A DNA stretch of 64,000 nucleotides. Origin: SGZJ01 sp949372955. GTDB lineage: Bacteria; Bacteroidota; Bacteroidia; Flavobacteriales; Flavobacteriaceae. Of the stretch, positions 26,989 through 36,659 are shown piece by piece. Position 1 is the first letter of the stretch, and each line of letters starts with the position of its first letter. The notes under the pieces were generated by a model. That model saw nothing but the letters and a program-made list of their open reading frames with translations, made no database searches and was not told the DNA's origin. The position numbers were made by a program, and so were the translations under genes. Location of the stretch: assembly GCA_949372955.1 (NCBI GenBank), contig CASIAX010000005.1:1-64000 (forward strand), written 5' to 3'.

Positions 26989-27780
26989 ATGGGAAATAAT
27001 TTAGAGGTTAAAACTATGGCTGAATACGCCGCAGAAGGTAAACAACCGGAAGTTTTGTTCTGGGTAGGTTGCGCTGGTAGTTTTGATGATCGAGCTAAAA
27101 AAATCACTAAAGCTTTTGTTAAAATATTAAATTCAATAAATATTGAATTTGCAGTTCTAGGAACAGAAGAATCTTGCACAGGGGACCCTGCTAAAAGATC
27201 TGGAAATGAATTTTTATTTCAGATGCAGGCAATGACAAATATTGAAGTTCTAAATTCATATAGTATTAAAACTATTGTCACTACTTGTCCACATTGCTTT
27301 AACACTATAAAAAATGAGTATCCTTCTTTGGGTGGTGATTATAAGGTATTACATCACACACAGTTTTTAAATAATTTATTAAAAGAAGGACGATTAAAAA
27401 TTGAAGGTGGAGAATATAAAGGTAAAAAAATAACATATCATGACCCTTGCTATCTTGGTAGAGCTAATAATGAGTATAATGCACCAAGGGAATTAATAAA
27501 AAAATTAGAGTTAGAGCTAATAGAAATGAAAAGGTGTAAATCTAACGGTTTATGCTGTGGAGCAGGTGGTGCTCAAATGTTCAAAGATGCTGAAAAGGGT
27601 AATAAAGAAATAAATGTCGAAAGAACAGAAGAAGCATTAAACACTAAAACTAGTATTATTGCAGCTGGGTGTCCATTTTGTAATACAATGATTAGTGATG
27701 GAGTTAAGTCTAAAGAAAAAGAAAATGATGTTAAAGTCCTAGACATAGTAGAATTAATAGTAACCGCTCAAGATTTGTAA
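26989..27780 (+). CDS. CCG-domain Fe-S oxidoreductase subunit (HdrB-like)
   Basis: The 263-residue protein has two cysteine-rich CCG domains: ESCTGDPAKR with TTCPHCFNT near 65-105, and HDPCYLGR with GLCCGAGGAQM and AGCPFCNTM near 150-230. Such domains bind a non-cubane or 4Fe-4S cluster in HdrB, GlpC and LutA type enzymes. It pairs with the membrane ferredoxin protein at 25221, separated only by the HAD gene. The electron donor (lactate, glycolate or disulfide) cannot be named from sequence. Confidence 0.82.
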   Translation: MGNNLEVKTMAEYAAEGKQPEVLFWVGCAGSFDDRAKKITKAFVKILNSINIEFAVLGTEESCTGDPAKRSGNEFLFQMQAMTNIEVLNSYSIKTIVTTCPHCFNTIKNEYPSLGGDYKVLHHTQFLNNLLKEGRLKIEGGEYKGKKITYHDPCYLGRANNEYNAPRELIKKLELELIEMKRCKSNGLCCGAGGAQMFKDAEKGNKEINVERTEEALNTKTSIIAAGCPFCNTMISDGVKSKEKENDVKVLDIVELIVTAQDL

Positions 27781-27783
27781 AAT

Positions 27784-28266
27784 ATGATTGTTGATTTTGA
27801 TATAATTAGTGAAGAATCTAGAGTATGGATATATCAATCAAATAGAACTCTATCTCCTTTAGAGATTATCGAAATTGAAGATAAAATTAAAGATTTTTTA
27901 ATTTCATGGACTGCTCACGGAAGTGATCTTCAGGCTAGTTTTTTAATAAAGTACAACAGGTTTATAGTAATTTCATTAAATGAATCATTTAACATAGCTA
28001 CAGGGTGCTCGATAGATTCTTCTGTAAGATTCATTCAGGACCTTGAAAAGCTATACGATGTTAGTTTATTAGATAAAATGAATGTCTCTTATAGGCATGG
28101 TGAGTTTATAGCACACAAACCACTGATTGAGTTCAAGAAAATGATTAAAAACAGGTCAATTTCAAAAAAAACTATTGTCTTCAACAACTTAATTAATAAT
28201 AAGTCAGAGTTTTTAAATAATTGGGAAGTGCCAATAGAAGAAAGTTGGCATAATAGATTCTTTTAA
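27784..28266 (+). CDS. Conserved flavobacterial protein of unknown function
   Basis: The 160-residue soluble protein resembles one that is widespread in Flavobacteriia and often named ABC transporter ATPase. It has no Walker A or signature motif, so that name is unsupported. Visible features are WIYQSNRTLSP, a mid-protein CSIDSSVRFIQDLEKLY and a C-terminal WHNRFF. It starts 3 bp after the CCG-domain gene, so it belongs to that operon and may assist the same complex. Confidence 0.6.
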   Translation: MIVDFDIISEESRVWIYQSNRTLSPLEIIEIEDKIKDFLISWTAHGSDLQASFLIKYNRFIVISLNESFNIATGCSIDSSVRFIQDLEKLYDVSLLDKMNVSYRHGEFIAHKPLIEFKKMIKNRSISKKTIVFNNLINNKSEFLNNWEVPIEESWHNRFF

Positions 28267-28285
28267 CATAATCCTAAAGTTAATT

Positions 28286-31195
28286 ATGAAAATAAGATAT
28301 ATTCTTATCTTATCACTTTTATTTAGTCAAGTTAATGGACAAACATTATCTGACCCACTTATCGTTGTTGGTGATGAGTACCAAGAAAAATGGGTTGACA
28401 GTGTATATTCTTCTATGAATTTAGTTCAAAAGGTAGGGCAGCTATTTGTTGTCCAAGCATTTTCTAATAAGGGTGTTAGTCATAGCAAAAAAATTTCAAA
28501 TGAAATAATAAATAATGCAATTGGAGGACTTATTTTTTCTAATGGTTCTCCAAAAAAACAAATTAATTTAACTAACTCTTATCAAGAATTATCTAATATT
28601 CCTCTCTTAATAGGCATGGATGCAGAGTGGGGGTTAAGTATGCGTTTAGATTCAACATTTTCTTTTCCTTGGAACATGACACTGGGTGCTATAAAAGATA
28701 ATATGCTTATTAAGCAAGTTGGTAGTAGAATTGCAGCTCATTGCAAAAGAATTGGGGTAAACTTCAATTTCGCACCTGTTGTTGACATAAATACAAATCC
28801 TAATAACCCTATTATAGGTAATAGGTCGTTTGGTGAGAGTATAGAAAATGTTTCATTGAAATCATTAAATTTCATGAAAGGTCAACAAGAAATGAATGTT
28901 TTGTCTAGCGCAAAACATTTTCCTGGACATGGAGATACAAGTACAGACTCTCATAAAACTTTACCGATAATTAAACATAAAAAAGAAAGGATTTTAAATG
29001 TTGAGTTAAAACCTTTTATAAATTTAATTAATAACGGTTTAGAGAGTGTTATGATTGCGCATTTAGAAGTTCCAAGCCTAGAAAAAACGATTGGCCTTCC
29101 ATCAACATTATCATATTCAATAGTCACAGAACTTTTAAAAAACGATTTAGGTTTTAAAGGCTTAATTATTACAGATGCATTAGAAATGAAAGGACTTTCT
29201 AGCTTTAAATCAACAGGTAATTTAGATATGTTAGCATTTAAAGCAGGAAATGATATCTTATTAATGTCAGAAAATGTTTCTGAAGGAGTTAATTCTATTA
29301 TTGATGAATACAATAAAGGATCTATAAGTGAAATAAGACTTTCTCATTCTGTGAAAAAAATATTAAAAGCTAAATATAAAGTTGGGTTAAATAAGAGTTC
29401 AGTTATTTCAACAATTAATCTTGATAATGATTTAAATAATATTTCGGATAAAATATTAAATGAACAGTTAGTAGAACGTTCACTTACTGTAGTGAAAAAT
29501 AAAGAAAATATAATTCCAATTACAGACCTAAAAAAGAAGATTGGTTATATGAGTTTTGGAAATGATTCTGCAGTCTCTTTTTTCTCGCATTTAAATAAGT
29601 ATTCAAAAGTTGATGAGATTGTAAACATAAATCTTAAAAACTCCGATAGCATTATATCTAAATACAACACTATTATAATTGGAGTTCATGCTAATAGTAA
29701 GACTCCATGGAATAGTTATAAAATAAATAAAAAAGAAATTGATTTAATTAACCATATAGCTAAAAAAGTCGATGTAATTTTAAATGTATTTGGAAGTCCA
29801 TATACTTTAAAACCTTTTAAAAGTATAAGATCTATTAAGGGTGTTATTGTTTCCTATCAAAATTCAATAATATTTCAACAAAAATCTGCACAACTTATAT
29901 TTGGAGCATTAAATTCTAAAGGAAGACTTCCTGTTAGTATCGGTAAATTGTTTGATGTTGGAGATGGAATTAAAATTAAACATATAAACAGACTGTCATA
30001 TGGAACTCCTGAATCTGTCTCTATGAGTTCTATTAAATTAAGAAAGATTGACTCATTGGCAAACATAGCTATAGACTCAGCAATGACGCCTGGCTTACAG
30101 CTGTTGATTGCTAAGGACGGCAGGGTTGTATACAATAAAAACTTTGGTTATTTGACTTATGATAAAAAATCAAAAGTAAAAAATAACACAATTTATGATT
30201 TAGCTTCATTAACCAAAATACTGGTTACATTACCGATTGTAATGAAGCTTGTTGAAACTGGCACTATTAACCTAGATACAAAACTTAAAGAAATATTACC
30301 AAGTTATGTAGATTCAAATAAATCTAATATAACTATTAAAGAAATGTTGTCTCATTATTCAAATTTAAAATCTTGGATACCATTTTATAAATCAACTCTT
30401 GATAGTATTACTAAAAAACCTAAAAATTTATATTATAATAGTGTTTACAGTAATAAACATAATATTAAAGTATCTGAAAACTTATACTTATTATCTTCAT
30501 ATAAAGACAGTATAAACTCTTTAATTAAAAATAGTGAGCTAAATAAAGAGAAGTATAGATATAGTGATTTACCATACTATATACTTAAACTATATATTGA
30601 AGATTATTATTCTAATGATTTGTCAAGTTTAATAAATTCACAATTATTTAATGAAATAGGAATGCCCAAGGCATCTTATTATCCTAAAGAGATCACTTCA
30701 ACTAACAATATAGCTCCAACAGAAATTGATAATTACTTTAGATTTGGAGAAATAAGAGGAACCGTTCATGATATGGGGGCAGCTATGCAAGGTGGTATAG
30801 GTGGACATGCAGGATTATTCAGTAACGCAAATGATATTGCTAAGATTATGCAAATGTATTTACAGGGTGGTCAATATGGAAATAAGAAATATTTTAATAA
30901 ATCAACTATAGATTTATTTAATAAGTGTTACTATTGTGAAGATGACAATAGGCGAGGAGTTGGTTTCGATAAACCTCAAATAGAAGGGGATGGTCCAACA
31001 TGTGGGTGCATTTCCATGCAGAGTTTTGGTCATTCAGGTTGGACAGGAACTTATACATGGGCTGATCCTGAAGAAAAAATAGTTTATGTTTTCTTGTCAA
31101 ACAGATCTTATCCTGAATCTAAGGAAAACAAATTATTGAAATACAATATTAGAACGGACATTCAAAAACTGATTTATGAATCAATAATAAAATAA
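28286..31195 (+). CDS. Glycoside hydrolase family 3 fused to a serine hydrolase (beta-lactamase fold)
   Basis: The 969-residue protein starts with a signal peptide (IRYILILSLLFSQVNGQ). Its GH3 N-acetyl-beta-glucosaminidase domain carries AKHFPGHGDT and the nucleophile Asp near 296 in ITDALEMKG; a linker or C-terminal GH3 domain follows. A class C beta-lactamase-like domain then has Ser-x-x-Lys near 640 (LASLTK) and HSGWTGT near 915. This fusion is known in Bacteroidota and acts on cell-wall muropeptides in the periplasm. It is followed 5 bp later by bshA. Confidence 0.88.
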   Translation: MKIRYILILSLLFSQVNGQTLSDPLIVVGDEYQEKWVDSVYSSMNLVQKVGQLFVVQAFSNKGVSHSKKISNEIINNAIGGLIFSNGSPKKQINLTNSYQELSNIPLLIGMDAEWGLSMRLDSTFSFPWNMTLGAIKDNMLIKQVGSRIAAHCKRIGVNFNFAPVVDINTNPNNPIIGNRSFGESIENVSLKSLNFMKGQQEMNVLSSAKHFPGHGDTSTDSHKTLPIIKHKKERILNVELKPFINLINNGLESVMIAHLEVPSLEKTIGLPSTLSYSIVTELLKNDLGFKGLIITDALEMKGLSSFKSTGNLDMLAFKAGNDILLMSENVSEGVNSIIDEYNKGSISEIRLSHSVKKILKAKYKVGLNKSSVISTINLDNDLNNISDKILNEQLVERSLTVVKNKENIIPITDLKKKIGYMSFGNDSAVSFFSHLNKYSKVDEIVNINLKNSDSIISKYNTIIIGVHANSKTPWNSYKINKKEIDLINHIAKKVDVILNVFGSPYTLKPFKSIRSIKGVIVSYQNSIIFQQKSAQLIFGALNSKGRLPVSIGKLFDVGDGIKIKHINRLSYGTPESVSMSSIKLRKIDSLANIAIDSAMTPGLQLLIAKDGRVVYNKNFGYLTYDKKSKVKNNTIYDLASLTKILVTLPIVMKLVETGTINLDTKLKEILPSYVDSNKSNITIKEMLSHYSNLKSWIPFYKSTLDSITKKPKNLYYNSVYSNKHNIKVSENLYLLSSYKDSINSLIKNSELNKEKYRYSDLPYYILKLYIEDYYSNDLSSLINSQLFNEIGMPKASYYPKEITSTNNIAPTEIDNYFRFGEIRGTVHDMGAAMQGGIGGHAGLFSNANDIAKIMQMYLQGGQYGNKKYFNKSTIDLFNKCYYCEDDNRRGVGFDKPQIEGDGPTCGCISMQSFGHSGWTGTYTWADPEEKIVYVFLSNRSYPESKENKLLKYNIRTDIQKLIYESIIK

Positions 31196-31200
31196 AGATT

Positions 31201-32328
31201 ATGATTATAGGAATTGTATGCTATCCAACATATGGAGGAAGTGGAGTAGTTGCTACTGAACTTGGTTTAGAGTTAAGTAAAAGAGGTCATGAAGTTCATT
31301 TTATAACTTATAATCAACCTGTTAAATTAAATTTATTTAATAATAACATTCATTATCATGAAGTGATTGTCCCTGATTATCCTTTATTCCACTATCAACC
31401 ATACGAATTAGCTCTTTCTAGCAAGATTGTTGATATGGTTCAGTTACATAAAATAGAAATTCTTCATGTCCATTACGCTATACCTCATGCTTATGCAGCT
31501 TACATGTCTAAACAAATGCTAAAAACTAGAGGCATAGATTTACCTATAGTCACAACCTTACACGGAACAGATATAACATTAGTAGGTAGTCACCCTTATT
31601 ATAAGACCGCAGTTGAGTTTAGTATTAATAACTCTGATGCAGTGACATCAGTTTCCGAAGACTTGAAAAGTGATACCATGAGTCTGTTTAATATTGAGAA
31701 AAAAATAGAAGTAATACCAAACTTTGTTGATCTAGAAAAATACAATCATTTACATGAAAATTGTGAAAGAGGTATTTTAGCAAATGAAGATGAGAAAATA
31801 ATTACTCACATAAGTAATTTTAGAAAAGTTAAGAGAATAGACGATATTATAAATTCATTTAACCTAATAAACAATAAAATTAACTCAAAATTAATATTAC
31901 TAGGTGATGGCCCTGAGAGGATAAAGGCTGAAAAATTATGCGATGAATTAAATTTAAATGAGAAGGTATTGTTCTTAGGTGCTTCTAATGAAACTGCAAA
32001 AATATTATGTCTAAGTGATATATTTATATTAGCGTCAACTACAGAAAGTTTTGGTTTAGTAGCACTTGAAGCCATGGCTTCGTCTGTTCCTGTTGTATCT
32101 ACTAATTCAGGTGGCCTTCCTGAGGTTAACTTAAATGGATTCTCTGGTTATCTTTCAGACGTAGGTGATGTTAATCAGATGACTAAAAATGCAATCAGAA
32201 TTTTAGAAGATTCTGATAACTTGATTAAATTTAAAAAGAATGCAAAAATCCAGGCTAATAAGTTTGATGTACACAATATTGTGCCTAGTTATGAAGATAT
32301 ATACAGAAGGACTTTGGCGATGAAATAA
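31201..32328 (+). CDS. bshA: N-acetyl-alpha-D-glucosaminyl L-malate synthase BshA
   Basis: A 375-residue GT4 glycosyltransferase. The acceptor-side YPTYGGSGVVATELG is at 8-22, THISNFRKVKR near 201 contributes the donor site, and the donor EX7E motif appears as TTESFGLVALEAM near 280-292. It joins UDP-GlcNAc to L-malate, the first step of bacillithiol synthesis, used by many Flavobacteriia as low-molecular-weight thiol. Other bsh genes are not in the window. Spacing of 5 bp from the GH3 gene suggests cotranscription. Confidence 0.92.
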   Translation: MIIGIVCYPTYGGSGVVATELGLELSKRGHEVHFITYNQPVKLNLFNNNIHYHEVIVPDYPLFHYQPYELALSSKIVDMVQLHKIEILHVHYAIPHAYAAYMSKQMLKTRGIDLPIVTTLHGTDITLVGSHPYYKTAVEFSINNSDAVTSVSEDLKSDTMSLFNIEKKIEVIPNFVDLEKYNHLHENCERGILANEDEKIITHISNFRKVKRIDDIINSFNLINNKINSKLILLGDGPERIKAEKLCDELNLNEKVLFLGASNETAKILCLSDIFILASTTESFGLVALEAMASSVPVVSTNSGGLPEVNLNGFSGYLSDVGDVNQMTKNAIRILEDSDNLIKFKKNAKIQANKFDVHNIVPSYEDIYRRTLAMK

Positions 32329-32346
32329 CCATTAAATATTTTTATT

Positions 32347-33729
32347 ATGAAAAGAAAAGATTTTTTAAAAATTTCAGCTAGCGCCGCAATGTTTTTTGGT
32401 ATTTCACCCAAAAATATAGCTTCTCCAGTTGATAATCTTGACTATTTAAATAATAATTATACTAATGATGGATCTTGTATTGATTTAACACATGAACCAA
32501 TCAGTAATGTTAAAATTGGTATAATTGGTTTAGGTAACAGAGGCAGTGTTTTGATTCAAATGTTTGACTATTTAATAAAAAATAATTTATCTACAGTTGT
32601 TGCTTTATGTGATTTAGATGACAATAATATTGACAGAAATTTAAAGTATTTAAAAACAATTCAAGAGCACAGTCCAGACGTATACAAAGGTCGTGAAGAT
32701 TCATGGAAGGAATTAGTTAAAAGGGATGATATAGATTTAGTAATTGTCGCTACTCCATGGGACACTCACACAGAAATGTGTATTTACTCTATGCAGAATG
32801 ATAAGCATGTTGCGTGTGAAGTACCAATAGCTAATAATTTAGAAGATTGTTGGAAGATAATTGAAGTTGCAGAATCGACTAAAAAGCATTGTATGATGAT
32901 GGAGAACTGTTGTTTTAACAATGAAGAGCTGTGGCTGTTAAATATGATAGACAAGGGTGTTTTCGGTAGTATTAATCATGCTGAAGGTGCTTATATTCAT
33001 GATCTAAGAAAACACATGTTAGACGATGAATATTATCATAATCAATGGAGAATAAAACATCATCAAAAAAGAAATGGAAATTTATACCCTACTCATGGAC
33101 TAGGGCCAGTTTGTTCCTATATGGATATCGGTAGAGGAGATAACTTCAATCATTTAGTTTCTATGAGCTCAAGAGAAGAGTCGTTAAGTATAGCCGCAGA
33201 ATCAATAAAGAGTGATTTTCAGAATTTTTCTTGTGGTGATATGAATACCACTTTGATTAAAACTAATTTGGGTAAAACAATTAAGCTTCAATTTGATGTT
33301 CATACTGGCAGACCTTACACAAGATTAAATAATGTAAACGGAACAAAAGCTTCCCATCAAGGGTATCCCTCAAAATTATTTATCAATAATCCTGAGTTAC
33401 AGTGGGGTCACAGTTGGTTAAATCAAGATGAATACAATAAATACAGAAATTTATACAATCACCCTCTTTGGGATAAAATGAAAAATGAAATATCTAAAAA
33501 TCAGATAGGTCACGGGGGTATGGATTTCGTTATGATATATAGAATTATAAGATGTTTAAATAAAGGACTACCACTTGATATAAATGTTTATGACAGCGTT
33601 ATGTGGAGTTCAATAATACCTCTTTCAGAAATATCTGTACTTAATGAGAGTAAAACTATTAAAATCCCAGATTTTACAGCTGGAAAGTGGAAAACTTTGA
33701 GGAAATCTGAACTCTTGAGAGTTATTTGA
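32347..33729 (+). CDS. Gfo/Idh/MocA oxidoreductase, GH109-like
   Basis: The 460-residue protein opens with KRKDFLKISASAAMFFG, an R-K variant of the Tat signal. The NAD-binding site GIIGLGNRGS is near 60, then EVPIANNLEDCW and MMMENCCFNNEE, and GLGPVCSYMDIGRGD near 255. These follow the family GH109 pattern, where NAD-dependent chemistry cleaves alpha-N-acetylgalactosaminides. The substrate is therefore probably an amino sugar. It comes 19 bp after bshA, last in the rightward run, and faces dld. Confidence 0.78.
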   Translation: MKRKDFLKISASAAMFFGISPKNIASPVDNLDYLNNNYTNDGSCIDLTHEPISNVKIGIIGLGNRGSVLIQMFDYLIKNNLSTVVALCDLDDNNIDRNLKYLKTIQEHSPDVYKGREDSWKELVKRDDIDLVIVATPWDTHTEMCIYSMQNDKHVACEVPIANNLEDCWKIIEVAESTKKHCMMMENCCFNNEELWLLNMIDKGVFGSINHAEGAYIHDLRKHMLDDEYYHNQWRIKHHQKRNGNLYPTHGLGPVCSYMDIGRGDNFNHLVSMSSREESLSIAAESIKSDFQNFSCGDMNTTLIKTNLGKTIKLQFDVHTGRPYTRLNNVNGTKASHQGYPSKLFINNPELQWGHSWLNQDEYNKYRNLYNHPLWDKMKNEISKNQIGHGGMDFVMIYRIIRCLNKGLPLDINVYDSVMWSSIIPLSEISVLNESKTIKIPDFTAGKWKTLRKSELLRVI

Positions 33730-33761
33730 AAAATGATTTTAATTTAGGTACTTAACAAATA

Positions 33762-35453
33762 TTATTTCCAATTTTTATATTTACTTGTTTTTCCTATTCC
33801 TGGATTAAATCCATTTGTTGGGTCTAGTTCTTTATAAAAATTTGAGAGCGAAGGTTTTGCAAAGTATTCATGACCAACATTATGTTCAGCTGGATACTCA
33901 GCTCCTCTAGCATCAAAACTTTTTAATAGTTTTTCTTTCAATAGTTTAGTGTCTACTCCTTTTTTAACTATATAATTTTGATGTAGAACATGGCAAAATA
34001 AGTGGCCATAATATAGTTTTAACTCTATCAAATCATCAATTTCCGGAGGTAAATTCTCAAACCAATCTTTTTCATTTCTTGGAAAAGCGATATCCATAGA
34101 CATCATTCCTCCAGTCTTACTAGAGTTAATAGCATGGTAACGATTCAATGCACTAGCCGCTACAAAACGATGCAAGATCGCTTTTTTAGCTTCTTTTTCA
34201 GTACACTCAAAAAAACTCCCTTCGTTTTCTGTAAAAAACTTATCGAAATATATTTTCGCTTCATCAATTCCTTCATCTGACATTTCTATTACCCAGTGGT
34301 GCTCATACTTATCTCTAAACTGCTCCATTCTTTTAGGTAAATGGTTGGGCCAGAACTTACTTAGAAACTGCATTAGCTTATCGGAAAACTTGTCAGGAAA
34401 AAATACAAATTTATTAGAAATACGATCAACTTTTCGTTTGATTTCAAATAACTTTGGAATAAAGCTTGGTCCCATTTTATCAATAGCAATAAAAGTATCT
34501 TTGCTATATTTTTTTGCAGCATCATAACAGTCTCTATGTACATATTCACCTGAAGTTGGGAGATGTTTAAATTTAGATAATATTTCTCTGCGAATTTTAC
34601 CTAACACATATGAGCTATTAGTACCAACATAAAAAACCTGTTGACGCTTTGGAATCGGATAAGTATCTAATCTTACAGCGAAGACAGCAATTTTGCCCGC
34701 ACAACCTGAAGCGCCATGTAAGCGTCGTCCATCAGCATTAAATCTTGCAGGTGTATTAGCATCAACGTCTCTTACACGTTCCTTATACTCATTGTCAGAG
34801 GCTAATTTATCTGAAAAAAGTATATTATTCTTATTGTAATTATGCGTTTGTAAATTAGTTAAAATCTCATCAGGTGAATTTCCTAAATCAATACCTAAAT
34901 CATTTACCAACACTAAATCACCGTTTATATTTATCTGTGCGTAAATTGAAAGTTCTGTGTATGCTGGTCCTCTTTTTACAAGTGCTCCACCTGAGTTATT
35001 ACATACACCTCCAACTATTGAAGCACCTATACAGGATGAACCTATAACTGAATGAGGTTCTCTACCATAAGGAGCTAACTTGTCTTCTAGGCCAAATAAT
35101 GTACTTCCAGAAAATCCAATAATTTGTTTACCTTCATTTATAATTTGTATGCTATTTACACGCATTGTATTTATAATAACAATAGGTCGATCATAATCAT
35201 TACCATTGGGTGTAGATCCTCCAGTTAAACCAGTATTAGCTGCTTGCATAATAACTATAATATCAGCACTTACACAAAGTTGAAGAATTTTCCATATTTC
35301 AAGTAAAGTTGCTGGCTTAGCTACCGCTAATGCCTCTCCTGATCCATACCTCCATCCAGTACAATAATGTTCCTTACTCCAATGTGCAGTAAGAATATAT
35401 TTTCCACCAGTAACAGATTTTAAATCACTAATAAAATCACTTTCTAAACTCAT
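33762..35453 (-). CDS. dld: D-lactate dehydrogenase, quinone-dependent (FAD)
   Basis: The 563-residue flavoprotein has the FAD-binding segments NTGLTGGSTP near 80 and GSSCIGASIVGGVCNNSGG near 140-160. The C-terminal membrane-association domain of Dld carries AEHNVGHEYF near 532. It oxidises D-lactate and feeds electrons to quinone at the inner membrane face. The gene stands alone, tail-to-tail with the GH109-like gene, and divergent from aroC. Confidence 0.9.
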   Translation of the reverse strand: MSLESDFISDLKSVTGGKYILTAHWSKEHYCTGWRYGSGEALAVAKPATLLEIWKILQLCVSADIIVIMQAANTGLTGGSTPNGNDYDRPIVIINTMRVNSIQIINEGKQIIGFSGSTLFGLEDKLAPYGREPHSVIGSSCIGASIVGGVCNNSGGALVKRGPAYTELSIYAQININGDLVLVNDLGIDLGNSPDEILTNLQTHNYNKNNILFSDKLASDNEYKERVRDVDANTPARFNADGRRLHGASGCAGKIAVFAVRLDTYPIPKRQQVFYVGTNSSYVLGKIRREILSKFKHLPTSGEYVHRDCYDAAKKYSKDTFIAIDKMGPSFIPKLFEIKRKVDRISNKFVFFPDKFSDKLMQFLSKFWPNHLPKRMEQFRDKYEHHWVIEMSDEGIDEAKIYFDKFFTENEGSFFECTEKEAKKAILHRFVAASALNRYHAINSSKTGGMMSMDIAFPRNEKDWFENLPPEIDDLIELKLYYGHLFCHVLHQNYIVKKGVDTKLLKEKLLKSFDARGAEYPAEHNVGHEYFAKPSLSNFYKELDPTNGFNPGIGKTSKYKNWK

Positions 35454-35536
35454 TTAAATATATATAAGCACTGGTTTAATGTCAAATTAAAGTCTTCTCT
35501 AAATTAAATATAATTTAATATATTATTCCATTATTT

Positions 35537-35565
35537 TCTGTTTTAATTTTAATAATCTATTTTTG
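35537..35565 (+). promoter_or_regulatory. Probable promoter of aroC
   Basis: TATTTTTG at 35558-35565 fits the TAnnTTTG box, and TCTG at 35537-35540 lies 17 nt upstream in place of TTG. The ATG of aroC is 18 bp downstream. Confidence 0.45.
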
Positions 35566-35583
35566 CTTTTTAATCTGTAATTT

Positions 35584-36648
35584 ATGTCAGCTAACACATT
35601 TGGAAACATATTTAAATTAACATCTTTTGGAGAGTCCCATGGACTTGCATTAGGAGGTGTGATTGATGGTTGCCCAGCTGGATTAAAAATTGATTTTGAT
35701 AAAATAAACTACGAGTTACAAAGAAGAAAACCAGGTCAATCAAAAATTGTTACACAAAGAAAAGAAGATGACGAAGTAGAGTTTTTATCTGGAATCTTCG
35801 AAGGAATAACCACTGGTACTCCAATTGGATTTATTATTAAAAACTCCAATCAAAAATCAAAAGATTATGATCATATAAAAAATGTATTTAGACCTAGTCA
35901 CGCTGACTTTACTTATGAAAAAAAGTATGGTTTAAGAGACTATAGAGGTGGAGGTAGAAGTTCTGCTAGAGAAACTGTTTGTAGAGTTGTAGCTGGCGCT
36001 ATTGCAAAGCAATTAATCAATGATATTAAAATCATTGCTTATACTTCATCTGTAGGTGATATTAAACTCAACAAGGGTTATTCTGATTTAGATTTAAATA
36101 ATGTAGAAAACAATTCTATTAGGTGTCCAGATGAACCTACAGCAATTCGTATGATTGAAAAGATTAAGGACATAAAAAAGAACGGAGATACTATAGGTGG
36201 AATAATAACATGTGTGATCAAAAATATGCCTGTTGGTCTTGGAGAGCCTGTTTTTAACAAACTGCATTCAGAACTTGGAAGAGCTATGTTAACTATTAAT
36301 GCTGTAAAAGGATTCGAGTTCGGTAGTGGTTTTAAAGGAACATTATTAAAGGGTAGTGAGCATAACGATTTATTTAATGAAGATAATACTACTGCTACAA
36401 ATAACTCAGGTGGTATCCAAGGAGGTATAAGTAACGGTATGGATATCTATTTTAATGTTGCTTTTAAACCTGTAGCAACTATTATGCAAAAACAGACTAC
36501 AATTAATACAAATAATAAAGAGATAACTATGATGGGTAAAGGCAGGCATGATCCTTGTGTTTTGCCAAGAGCAATTCCTATTGTTGAGTCCATGGCTGCA
36601 TTAGTTATTGCAGATTATATGCTTTTTTCTAGGTTGAATAAATTATAA
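35584..36648 (+). CDS. aroC: Chorismate synthase
   Basis: The 354-residue protein carries the AroC signatures FGESHGLALGGVIDG near 14-28, DYRGGGRSSARETVCRVVAGA near 119-139 with Arg residues for FMN and EPSP, and GRHDPC near 320. It converts EPSP to chorismate using reduced FMN. It is followed 11 bp later by the symporter. AroB, earlier in the same pathway, is encoded at 60506. Confidence 0.95.
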   Translation: MSANTFGNIFKLTSFGESHGLALGGVIDGCPAGLKIDFDKINYELQRRKPGQSKIVTQRKEDDEVEFLSGIFEGITTGTPIGFIIKNSNQKSKDYDHIKNVFRPSHADFTYEKKYGLRDYRGGGRSSARETVCRVVAGAIAKQLINDIKIIAYTSSVGDIKLNKGYSDLDLNNVENNSIRCPDEPTAIRMIEKIKDIKKNGDTIGGIITCVIKNMPVGLGEPVFNKLHSELGRAMLTINAVKGFEFGSGFKGTLLKGSEHNDLFNEDNTTATNNSGGIQGGISNGMDIYFNVAFKPVATIMQKQTTINTNNKEITMMGKGRHDPCVLPRAIPIVESMAALVIADYMLFSRLNKL

Positions 36649-36659
36649 ATATAAAAAAA

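Noticed and set aside
27784..28266. ABC transporter ATPase
   Set aside because: No Walker A, Walker B or signature motif is present; the name is a carried-over label.
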